A program made the position numbers and the translations under genes. DNA of 64,000 bases, taken from assembly GCA_002633005.1 (NCBI GenBank), contig NMRA01000683.1, forward strand, positions 142,070-206,069, read 5' to 3'. The DNA is from Phoronis australis. Lineage: Eukaryota > Phoronida > Phoronidae. Positions 46,135 through 57,415 of the stretch are shown piece after piece. Positions within the stretch are counted from its first letter, which is position 1. Each line of letters opens with the position of its first letter. The notes beneath the pieces are model-generated. The model had not been told where the DNA came from, did no database searches, and saw only the letters and a list, made by a program, of their open reading frames with translations.

Positions 46135-49100
46135 ATGAAGCGTTTGGTAAGATTAGCTGGCTGCTTAAAGTCATTAGTGAAGATTTTGAGAGTGCAGTGC
46201 AACCGTTTTTGTAATGCCATCAACATTTTGTTTTTAAGAAAATATCTTAATTGGCGTAGGTGGTCATTTAGTAAAGGTTCCGTTTTTATAGACAGTTTCT
46301 GCCTTCATGTTTGTGTTTTGTTATTGAGTGATTTGTAAGAAATTTTATTTATGCCTACTGGGAGTTATCAGTTTCACGTTAAAATGTGAAAATATACCGG
46401 AACACAGAGCTAATCACCCTGTAAACGTAGACAGTTTTAAAGAGATCGCTCGGTGTTTTAAACTAAGTTGATGTCTCTCTAATAGTTAGTGACATTCCAA
46501 CTTCTTCGTCTGTGTTCTCGTGCAGATTAGACAGACAAAATAAAATTGTCTCTCTCTCTTTACCAAGACCTACCTAGTGATAAATTGAACACCACAGTAA
46601 TGTTTTAATGAGTAGGCTAGTTTTTCCAATCTAAGTTGCCTCTCAAACCAAATGTTAAAGAGCAGAGCCCAAATTCATGAAAATTCAAGTTTGCCATCTG
46701 TTTCACCATCAGCTGTGATTTTCAACTAAGTCACAAAAACAAAATTACCTGCAATTAACGAGACTCAAGCCCAAACCACTTCCCAACCTATTTTTCTTGT
46801 TAAGGGATGTAAACCTATCTGTACATTCATTTCCGTAATATCAGTCCCCTACATTTAGGTTCTAGCATGTGTGTTCCTCGCCGTGTGCGGGACACTGGTG
46901 TTTGCAGTGGATGACAACCTCGAGGAAGAAATCGAGTACACGGACGACAACTCCGTCGACGAAAAAGAGCTCACAGACGACAATTCGATAGAGGAAAAAG
47001 AATTCACAGACGAAACCGACGGTGATGAAGCGGAACAGCAAGTGGACGAAAAGGAAGAAGAGCCTGATTTGGAGGTGGAATCTAAAGGCGTCCGCTGCCG
47101 CACGAGAAGGATCACTATTCGGAGGTTCAACTGTTACGTAATTCGCGGCCGACCTATCCGTGGTAGAATTTGCACTCGTCTTACCAATGGGTAAGTACGT
47201 TCGTATTTCTTTCGTCATGCTCATGTTGCAGTTTTGTAAAATGATGGAAATCCAAGGACCTTCAAATCTTATAGCTTTTTCTGATGATTTAAAAGCTAAT
47301 GTTTACAACGCTAACATTTCACAGAAACTTTAGAACAAATCACTTTAGTTCAAAATGACGTATTCACGAAAAAGTTGAAGAATAACAATATGGGACGGTG
47401 GTGTACCTCGAGGTACATAAGTTAATAAGTCCACGAATCAAAGATTGGATAGATTTGAAATAACCTCAAGCGTATACCTAAAAAAGGTCTAAAGCCACTG
47501 TTCGGGCCTGTAAGTCCCTCAAAATGAGGCGAGTCCTAGTAGAAATAATGGCGGTTAATTACCGGCGGACAACTGGGGCTGGGGGTATATAGCCCTCCTT
47601 TTTTCAGTGCTGCATCGCCCAGCTATTAAGAAAGTATTTGGAGTTGCTTTGAGTAGAGTCCACTCTTCTGGCTTCTGTTGTTTTACTTTAAAGATTTTGC
47701 TTCAAATACTCGTGACCATCAGACAAATGGGAATTGTCAAAATTCTGTTTCGCAACGGCATAGTTTAGTCAAAATTTCTCGTCTTCAGAGGACACGAGCC
47801 TTTGGAGTCGTGTATTCACTCTGGGACCGAGATAGTCGTGAATACGTGACTTTGGGAAGAAGATTTCAATCCATTTTCGGTCATTTTAGAACCCGGAAAT
47901 TTATTCAGAACCAAAACAATGGCTTCGTTGAGTTTCTTCATTAGTGAAAAACCCACTGAGTGTACTTTCTGGAACGTATGTATTTTTGTCATGTTCTGAG
48001 CTTTTCTTGGACCAGTTTGTGACTTAGACGAGAGCAGCCAGTAAAACTGTGGCCTTAGCACAAGAATTTTAAAAGTAAAGTAGAAGCGTTAGTAAACTGA
48101 GAAGTAACCCAACACCGGCTAATGAAGTTGGCACCTCATTTCAGTTCTCTCCTTGAATTGAGCAGTCTACTGAGATGTCCCTCCTTTTCTGATCTTCGTG
48201 TCGCATAGACTATTTCCAACGACGTCGACACTCGGATCCATCAGGCGACGCGCAATTGCAAGATTATTGCTTTAAAATGCCGAGTTTTCGCGTACCAAGT
48301 GATATACGAATAAGACCACTGTGAAAGTACCTGTACCGTTCTTGATGCACGTGAAAATTTGACTTAAAACATGGTCACGTGACAAAAATAAAGACACAGG
48401 AGTAAGAAGCATATTTTTAGAATCCTCAATCTTTTTACTTTCAGCAAGTATATAATTTAATGGTTAAAAAAACGTTAGTTCATTTGAGCTCCAACTGTTT
48501 TGATTTCTGGTCTCTCCCTCACAATGCATTTCGACGTCTATCCGCGCAGTCTGTTCTCCACCTGTGTTACCCGACTGGAATATTGTGGATATTTGTCTTG
48601 CGAATGGTTTGGTGACAATAAACCGAAACGTCGATTGATATAATGCATTTTTACATATGCGCTGATTTTGCAGTTCGTTCCCAATTTTTGGCATAAAACA
48701 AATGTAAAAGATAACTGGTCGTTCACTTTTGTAATTTTATTAGCGGTTACCGGTATGTGGACACCGATAATGTAAACCACAATACTCCTGATGGTTGATA
48801 CTCTAAATACGGTTTGCGTATCTTTTAACATACGGAAATTTCAGAGGAACGAAACGTCAGTGGGTCAAATGATAAAACAAATATTGACCAATCCCTTAGG
48901 CGTATGAGATCACGTAGACCTCAGTAGGATAACTTTGCTCTATCTTGGCTCATGCCTGATATGACCTTCGATATAGGTTCGGTGACATGATACCATGGTA
49001 TCATGTCACCGTCACGGTCGAGATCGGTCCTTTTGTACATCATCATTTTTAGTACATTGGATTAAAGTGAACCTCAGGATTATACTGAACCAGTGACGTG

Positions 49101-49674
49101 AAAATGATATAGGAACACAAAATCCCATTGTACCAGAATACATTTTGCAAGAGTGTCTTCAAAGGCTAGAGAAAGGGCCATCTACTGATCAGATCACTAC
49201 TTTGCTGTTACGGTGTGACGGACAAGTATCGGTTGCAAAACAATGCATGAAATTACAAGTACATTTCTCAGCAAACAAATTGTGGTAGCAACACTTTTTC
49301 TACTAGACTTAACACGGTTGTGTGGTTTAAAAAACTTAATGATGCGATTTGTGAAGGAAAGCGATTATTTAGTTTACCGTAGACGCGGTTAATCTTTTCA
49401 GTCCAAGACGCGGCACAGTGCGTGACACGTATTACACATGTACTGTATGTCTAAATCGTTCGTCAACCAGGGTAACAAATACAACATGACTATACCTCAT
49501 TTTTTTCTTTTTTACAGCAAAAGCTGTGGAATCAACCCACTGTACCGATGCCGCACTCTGTTAAGGGGGTTCGCCACCAGACGTGTACAATGCTTGAGAA
49601 AAGGTTGCAGATCCATTACTGCGAGAATCCCGATTCCGGTCGGCTGTGCGTGCCGAAGATTCTTCAAAGGCTAG
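46135..49674 (+). CDS. Secreted cationic cysteine-rich peptide precursor (three exons)
   Basis: Exons 46135-46146, 46859-47190 and 49518-49674 join to 501 bases, 166 residues plus TAG. Donors are GTAAGA and GTAAGT, acceptors CATTTAG and TTTTTTACAG; phases fit. Residues 1-20 (MKRLVLACVFLAVCGTLVFA) are a signal peptide with its hydrophobic core built by the exon 1/2 join. Residues 21-79 are an acidic propiece with two repeats of DDNS-x-(D/E)EKE(L/F)T. From about 80 the chain is arginine-rich with cysteines at 84, 96, 109, 118, 126, 140, 145, 158 and 160, ending GCACRRFFKG. An acidic propiece masking a cationic disulfide-rich product is the plan of antimicrobial peptide precursors. The closing C-x-C also recalls cystine-knot or IL-17-like cytokines. 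No known family is recognised. No dibasic processing site precedes the cysteine domain. A paralogous last exon lies at 2515-2662. Confidence 0.75.
48981..49010. repeat. 30-base perfect palindrome
   Basis: A self-complementary 30-mer with centre CCATGG and arms GGTGACATGATA. The matching part of copy A (near 1845-1860) lacks the left arm. It lies in the last intron of the peptide gene. Confidence 0.85.
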
Positions 49675-49778
49675 GGAAGTTAGAATTATGAGAATCACCA
49701 TGGCTTGCTTCAGATCGTTGTCACTTCAATAAGTTTATTTTAGTTGCCAGTTGGATGTTCTGAGATTAAAGAGAAGCA

Positions 49779-49784
49779 ATAAAA
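49779..49784 (+). promoter_or_regulatory. Polyadenylation signal AATAAA, peptide gene
   Basis: AATAAA 105 bases after the stop codon, in a context (GAGAAGCAATAAA) shared with paralogue A. Confidence 0.6.
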
Positions 49785-51019
49785 TATGATATCAAAAGAA
49801 AATAAAGTCACTTTTGATTTTTTAAGAATGCATGTGCTAAGTTACGTAAGTATCTTCATCAAGTAATGGAGACATTTGATTCGTCGACAAACACGCTGAA
49901 AAATTGAAAACGCAAAGACAATTAGACAATACGAATGTTTCCATTTGTTTTGGTTTGTTTTTACATGAAGTCATTTATATTAAACGTACCCGTGGTGGTC
50001 ATATGACGAGATTTTTAGAGACGCCAAAATCATCAATATCACTGTCTGATACAGTAGGGACACATATGTTTTGTTTCGCTTCCATTGAACCAACCCTAGA
50101 CACTTCGAAGTCGATTTCAAATCCCAAGTAAAATATTGCTTTTATCACAAAAACCCGACACCAAACAACGATAGAGGGATTCAAGAAACGCAAACAGCAG
50201 ACAATCGTTTTGCTAAAAAAAACATCGATTTTAGGTTTCAATTTTCCAGACACATCTTAGTTTTGAGTATAAATGTATTGCGCAATTATGGCAACACGTT
50301 TTTCGCTTGATTTGAAATGGGTTTTGGCAGGGTTTTGATGGGGACGTTGTCGATGTAATTCACATATTTCTGAACACCCAGATTACATATAGCATCCCGA
50401 TCACTGTGACCATGCGCAGCAATGTATATCGGTAAATTTTGGCCCTTAGTTTTTAGAAGTGAGAATTTTTTTTCCATTAAAACACTGTACACGATCGTGA
50501 AATACAGTTCTTCCGACCTACTCTTCTGTATTACACTACATGTAAGTATTTCATGGCAACTCTCATGCCCTTATACAAACATTATGAAATAAATGTTATC
50601 ACTGCATGACCTGCGGTCACGGTGCTTCACATAATGTGGCAGTAACTCGTATGCAGCTATACAACTATACTTCCATGAAAACACAAACGTTAAACGTCAG
50701 AAAACAGCCAACAATCCTACGTTTTGATGTTCATTAGCCCTTATTTTACGATTTTAGAATAAACAATTGTTTGGAATAGAAACTGTGAGCTACTTCAGGA
50801 TTCATCACACAATGTTGATTTTCAACAAACACTTATATTTTTGAATATGCATGTTAGACGATTTGAAAATCGTCAAAATTAATACTTATGCTTGACACTT
50901 GGACTAAACAAAAGTCGTGGGTCGCTTGCTTGTTTCCGGAGATGGAACTGAGACCATAGGTGATAGCAGGCTATCCATTATGACTAAACTAGTGGTACAA
51001 CACAATGTAAGAGAATAGA

Positions 51020-52445
51020 TAAATAATAATGAAATCATATTATCTTTGGAAAGATAGCTAATAAAAAGTTCAAAGCAGAGGAACGAGAAAACCATAAGAT
51101 AAGGGGTGGAATGGGGCTAAATGTTTGAGAGAATTCGCACGTCATGTTACATGATCAACGAATTATGCAGTGGAACAAGTTGTAACTAGAAAGATTATTG
51201 TCACGGCGTGAGAATAACGGACTCTGCGCGTGCGAATCACTGGAATTATTATGGGAAGTTAAGGACAGCAGCCCATTTATCAATATGAAAAGGAATTCTT
51301 GAAAATTGTAGGAGATATTACATATTAATTTTTTGATGACCTTTCCACCAATTGACCTCTTCCGGTGCATTATGAGACACGATGAAGGAGTAATTGTTAA
51401 CTCGATTAAAAGTGTGGTTAATGCTAATAATCACAGATGTTTTACTTTAAGCACTTGAGAATACAAGATGAATGAAGTGGTCAAACTTTCAGAAGAAAAA
51501 TGCACCTAATGACCCCATGGGTGCATCAAATGACCTGAAAATTTAGAATTCAAACTCAATCGCACTTAGTAAACAGATATGTAATTTTGAAGTCTCTAGG
51601 TCAAAATTTTAGTTTGCACTCAATGACCTTTGATCTATTTTTTCTGATTGGTTAAGCCTATTGCGAAGTAAAGTAGGGTATTCAATTGGCATGTTGACTT
51701 ACAGCAGTGCGCTGAATTTGAAAAGAATTCCTTGAAAAACGTAAGAGATATAACAATTTAAACGTTACATGACCTTTCCACTAATTGACCCTATCCGGTG
51801 CATTATAAGCGTCTTTAGGAGAATTACTGCAAAGCCCATCAAAAATGTGTTTAATGCTGAGAATCACAGCTGTCTAACGGTTGACGCATCAAAATACTTC
51901 CTGATTGAAAGGGTCAAATTTTCAGAAAGAAAAATGCACCCAATGACCCCATGTTTGCACTAAATGACCTTAAACTTTGGATTCCGATTTGATTTACCTG
52001 TGGCAATCAGACCTGTCAATTTGAAGTGTCTAGCTCAAAATTTTAGTTTGCACCTAATGACCTTCGACCTATTTCACCTGATTGGATGACCCGATTACTT
52101 AGAAAAGTAATTTTTTAAATTGTCATGTTCACTTATACCTGTGCACCGAATTTGAAAAAGATAGCTTTAAAACTGAATTAAGAGTAGCATTTTGAAAATT
52201 ATATGACCTTTGCACCAAACGACCTCTTCCGGTGCAATATGGAATATGATTACATAACTAATCAAAATTTATATACTGTCATATGCTAAATTTAAAGACC
52301 GTACCTGCACCCAATGTGGAGTTATTAAGTCTCAAAGTTGGTCGGAAGAAGAATAAGAATAAGAAGAAGAATACAATTGAAGAAAACCAGGAACAACAAT
52401 ACTCTGCGTTTACACGCGCAGAGTAATAATACCAAAAAACTCCTA
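51020..52445. repeat. Satellite block 1, about 430-base monomers
   Basis: Three diverged monomers are seen. Each has a (G/T)ATGACCTTT(C/G)CAC..A(T/C)(T/G)GACC segment followed by TCCGGTGCA (near 51345, 51770 and 52200), and a GCACC(T/C)AATGACCCCATG(G/T) segment. Monomers are about 430 bases. The block ends in ACTCTGCGTTTACACGCGCAGAGT. Copy A of the duplication has no counterpart, so it is a later insertion. Small open frames inside are by-products. Confidence 0.75.
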
Positions 52446-52550
52446 AGTGCACGTGACAAACATCAACCTATGGGAGCCTAGAGAAGACCAAATTCAAGAC
52501 CCGTTGGCGGCAAGCCAATAGAGAGAACGGTAATAACTATAGCCTTCAAA

Positions 52551-53825
52551 CTAGAAAGATTATTGTCACGGCGTGACATTAACGGACTCTGCGCGTGCGT
52601 ATTACTAGAATTATTATGGGAAGTTACTGACAGCAACCCGTTTACCAATATGAAAAGGGATTCTTTAAAATTGTAGGAAAAATTACATATTAATTTTTTG
52701 ATGACCTTTCCACTAATGGACCTCTTCCGGTGCATTATGAGCGCCGATGAGGGAGTAATTGTTAACTCGATTAAAACTGTGGTTAATGCTAATAATCACA
52801 GATGTTTTACTTTAAGCATTTCAGAATACAAGATGAATGAAATGGTCAAACTTTCAGAAGAAAAGTGCATTTAATGACCCCATGGGTGCACCAAATGACC
52901 TGAAAATTTAGAATTCAAACTCAATCGCATTTAGTAAACAGATACGTAATTCTGAAGTCTCTAGCTCAAAATTTTAGTTTGCACTCAATGACCTTTGACC
53001 TATTTTTCTGATTGGTTAGGCTTATTGCGAAGTAAAGTAGGGCATTCAATTGGTATTTTGACTTACACCAGTATGCTGAAATTGAAAAGAATTCCTTGAA
53101 AAACGTAAGACATATAACATTTTGAACGTTACATGACCTTTGCACTAATTGACCTTATCCGTTGCATTTTAAGCATCTTTAGGAGAATTATTGCAAAGCC
53201 CATGGAAAATGTGTTTGACGCTGAGAATCACAGTTGTCTAACGGTTGACACATCAGAATACTTGCTGATTAAAAAGGTCAAATATTCAGAAGAAAATGCA
53301 CCTAATGACCCCATGTTAGCACTAAATGATCTGAAACTTTGGATTCCGATTTGGTTTACCTCTGGCAATCAGACCCGGCAATTTGAAGTGTCTAGCTCAA
53401 AATTTTAGTTTGCACCTAATGACCTTTGACCAATTTCACCTGATTGGATGACCCGATTACTTAGAAAAGTAATTTTTTAAATTTTCATGTTGACTTGTAC
53501 CTGTGCATCGTATTTGAAAGAGATAGCTTTGAAACTGAAGGAGTAGCATTTTGAAAATTATATGACCTTTGCACCAAACGACCTCTTCCGGTGCAATATG
53601 GAATATGATTATATAACCAATAAAAATTTATATACTGTCAAAAGTCATATGCTGAATTTAAAGACCGTACCTACACCAAGAATAAGAAGAATAAGAAGAA
53701 TAAAATTGAAGAAAACCCAGGAACAACAGTACTCTGCGCTTACACGCGCAGAGTAATAACAAGAATAAGAATAAGAATAAGAATAAGAATAAAATTGAAG
53801 AAACAACAGTACTACGCGCAGAGTA
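52551..53825. repeat. Satellite block 2, same family
   Basis: From CTAGAAAGATTATTGTCACGG onward this repeats block 1 at high similarity, again as three monomers (TCCGGTGCA-type boxes near 52725, 53155 and 53587), with a GCGCAGAGT-type end. An (AAGAAT)n run lies at 53760-53800. Only about 105 bases of duplication sequence separate it from block 1. Confidence 0.75.
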
Positions 53826-54834
53826 ATAAGAAATTGGGGACCAGGCCAAAAGTAAAAAGTGATGTTGGGTAGGAAGAGTCCCAGTTACTCACATGAATGT
53901 ACTGAACAACTGAAACACCATTTATGTTCGACACTTGGACTGAACAAAAATAGTGCATCGCAGCTCGTTTCCAGAGATGAAAAGGAGACCGCAGGTTGGC
54001 GTAAATGCAAGTACAGTGTAGGTCATTTATTATGGGCAGATTATCAGGCGTCAGGGGAAGACACGAGGACCCTGAGCGAACAAAATGGAAAATTGATGGG
54101 TTACGAACAGATTTGTTCGGAGTAATTTGACGGTAGTCACAGGAAATTACTGAATGCCCAAGGGGCGCTGCAAATTGAGGGGCTACATGATCTGTCTCCA
54201 GCTCCCTTTGGCAGACTACTGTGTGAAGCTCAGATATGGCTATTTGACTAAATTGACAATGCATTCCACCCGGTAGCTACTGGCTGCAAGCCATTGTTCT
54301 AAAACCCCCTCAACCCCCACATCCCAGGACCCCTCGACTCACAAATCCCACGACCTACACCCCCTCGACCAACTTGAAAGACCTGTGGCAATAGATGTGA
54401 CTGCGCTTTTTGCACATTTCATAATCATATTTCGTTACGTGGGTCGAGGGGATCGTGGGGTGTGGGTGTCTAGGGGTTTTTAGAACAATCCCGCTGCAAG
54501 CTCCTCTCTCTGTGCATTCGTGACTGATGGTAGTCTCGACAGTCGTACTGCAAATCAGTAGACCTACCCTAATGCATCCTAAACGTTTCCTCCGGCATGA
54601 GCATCCTTATCAAGATTCTTCGTCTTAGAATTGCAAACAGGTAAAGCATGAGTTAGGATCAGTTAAGGGAGTTATCATTCCGCTGGCTGACTGAGACACT
54701 TTTAAATTATTACTTGTCTGTTGAAAATGCTCATTAATTAACATCCTTTTCACGGGGTACAGACTTAATGTTACACCAGTACCACTATGCTTTAGTACTA
54801 ATTTGCTTACAGTAGCACTGCCTGTTAACCATGT

Positions 54835-56339
54835 AAAGGCGATTGCCACCTAAAGAGCAACCTGTTTTGTATCAATTTAGATCAATAACAGCAACTTCAG
54901 TTGTTTAACCTGACACCTAACGGCAGACGGAGGTGTTGAAATTAACCAATGACATATTCGGTTCTAACGCAGTCTGTTCAGCCGTTCACAACACGCTTAC
55001 TGGTGTCAACTTATCGCTTGAGTTCATCGTTGTACATCAATAAATCATCAAAATTCGATGACACCCCTTACAAATACATCGACTTCTTGAACAAACGTGT
55101 TGTTTTATCTCACTGTCATTTGAACGTACCGTAGCCTACAGAGTTCGGCAGGCCAATTTCCCGTGGTTGATCGCGGGAGTTTTTATGTTAGGGGATAAAT
55201 TCGAATCATTCTTCCGTGAAATACAGACGGGGGAACATAGCTGTGATTTTTTTCAGTTCTAAACACACCTAACGCTTGTTACTCTCCGCCAGTGGCTCGG
55301 AACCCGATCAGGCCTGTCGCGCCGCCGGGACTGTACGTCACAAACAGAAACCAGCCTTAGTTAAAAACTAAACCTCCAGTAACGATAAAACTATAATAGT
55401 GAGCCAAAAAATAATGTGCACGTAATTATTTAGGTGAATTTTCCACCAAACTTAAAATCTACTCACTGGTCGGGGGCCGCGAAGTCAGGTTCCCCTTCCA
55501 CCGAACCGTCAGGGCAAAGGTTGTACAGTAACAATGATTTGAATAATGCATTTGTATATCTAAATAAAGATTCCCCTAACATGTGACCACATCATATAAA
55601 AACCAGTTATTAATTGTTTCACAACAGCTTTCTGTCAGCAAACACTGAATTAGCATGCGCTCACACGGCCTCGCTGCCCGGTCAATTACTTTTCATGCAT
55701 CTAAAGCCGGTAACGCAGTGGTTTATTATTGCTGGCTTTTCAAAACATTTCCACTCTGGAATACTCCAAAAGCATTCCAAATTGTATATAATGAAACGAA
55801 CTTTGTTTCAGTTTTATATAATGAAACGGACTTTGTTTCAGTTTTACATAAGCATTGGTTAGGGTGAGAATAATTTATTTTGAAAAAGAACGCAGAATAA
55901 TAAGCGTCTACATGGCACAGGCAACAGAAGATATGGATAGTTCTTTGGTAAGACGGAATTCGTCAGAGAAATCACTGTCGACGAAATGCCGGCCACTGAC
56001 ACGGAGATGTTGCATGGCCTCATACTTGCTATTAACAGCGCACTTTTCATTATTCACTACCGCGAGCCACTTCCTAAGCATTTCAGGCTCTCGAGGAAGA
56101 GAAAAAAAACGATATACCCGCTTTCTTCGCAGCTTCATAGTTCGGACAAGCGGGAAGGATGCACCCCAATATAGAGCAGCATTCACTCTGCAGATGAACA
56201 CTGACGTCGTTTCTCACCTTCCTCACAGGTTAACGCGACACCTCTCGGCAAGGTGAGGTCGACCGTATCAGAGCACGATGTGAATATAGACCGATTAAGA
56301 CGGTAAAAAGACTAATTAAATCGGGTGGCATTCTCCTTT
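54835..56339 (+). mobile_element. P2X7-domain TIR element, copy 4 (1.5 kb)
   Basis: Left end AGGCGATTGCCACC, right end GGGTGGCATTCTCCT; flanks GTAA and TTTA are one change each from TTAA. The interior is collinear with copy 3. The ATG at 55911 is kept, but the P2X7-like frame is eroded beyond recognition apart from the following GGTAAGACGGAATTCGTCAG block. A 27-base unit (ATATAATGAAACG.ACTTTGTTTC) is tandemly doubled near 55785-55845. It inserted at the right limit of duplication copy B. Confidence 0.7.
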
Positions 56340-57270
56340 TATGAAGTTCTTCACATCTGTCATTATGTCAGAAGAACCCCATAGCACGTAATAAGTTTAA
56401 GACAAAACTATTAATAAAAAGTAAACGAGGTTACATTACATGAGGAAAGCGTGTTTTTTCAAATGTTGCGTCACGAGGTTGAAAGTTTTTGATACGTCGC
56501 GCTTTTAGGCAAAAAGGTCGTTTTTACAGTTCATGAGAGAGCCCAAATCGGCAAGCCTCCGGATTTTGACATGGGACTCGTATAGGATTCTCTGTTTATC
56601 GCAGTGAGATATCAGTTCCCTAAAAACAATAGAGGATGTTGCATGGCTCTTATCATATATGATGAGGCAAATATAGTTCGGCCCACTCAATTTCAGCAGC
56701 CACATCATTCGTAAAATGTTTGGTAGCGGTTGATGTGATACGGTGGGTATAGTGTAAAATACATGCTCTGGAACGTTATCCGTTCTGTTTACCTTGAAAC
56801 AGGGTTCAATCCACTGAGCTTGCCCCTAATTCTACGTGGCTGTATATTATTCCTGGGAGTTTTTCCAAGAAGCTCTGCGATATTTTTTGCTATATTTTCA
56901 GACATTTATGACAGATTTTTGTTTTTAGATTGAACGACTTTACATTTTATGCGAGCGTGTTATGATTTCTACGAACTCTTTATGAAAAACAGAACGGTCA
57001 ATTAACTAGTTTGCCGACATTTTTGTCTTTAGGATACTGGAAAGGGAGTCCAGCGTTGCTTGCGTGTTTGAGCAATTTTCGCACCTACTCCGATGTACCG
57101 TGGCAGAAAACCAACAACATTTGTCCTGGCACCTTCCAATTAGCTGTTATGGAATGCTGGTTTGCCTTGTGGGGAATATTTGTGTTCCCAAACATCACGT
57201 TACGAGGCCAAAGGTCAATCTTTAGGGGATTGTTTTTATTATGGATTTGAAACAATGTCAGTCAAACTCA
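56340..57270. other. Non-coding stretch between elements and the fusion gene
   Basis: No supported feature. Confidence 0.4.
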
Positions 57271-57272
57271 CG

Positions 57273-57278
57273 TTTATT
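57273..57278 (-). promoter_or_regulatory. Polyadenylation signal of the GMC-phosphatase gene
   Basis: AATAAA on the minus strand (TTTATT here), about 140 bases beyond the stop codon at 57416-57418, within CCTAATAAACGTG. Confidence 0.6.
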
Positions 57279-57415
57279 AGGAAAAGATACATCACAGTGA
57301 CACCACCTTGTAGGACTTTGCAATTTAAGGTTAAGAATGATGCAAACGTTGGTGAGAAATCCTTAGTCACAGTTGTTGCTCAATCACGGCGTTCTCCCTT
57401 ATAATCAGTGTCTTT

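Larger units (their letters stand above)
48075..54834. repeat. Segmental duplication, copy B
   Basis: Partner of 1015-5815. It starts inside the second intron of the peptide gene and ends where the P2X7-domain element begins (54835). It is longer than copy A because two satellite blocks (51020-52445 and 52551-53825) are inserted. Between these blocks, 52446-52550 still matches copy A near 3990-4095. Confidence 0.85.

Noticed and set aside
46862-47224. Minus-strand 120- and 91-codon frames, serine- or phenylalanine-rich
   Set aside because: Antisense of the acidic propiece; composition is a mirror of GAA/GAC codons.
55855-56256. 133-codon frame
   Set aside because: Lies inside the P2X7-domain element in a frame not shared with the other copies.
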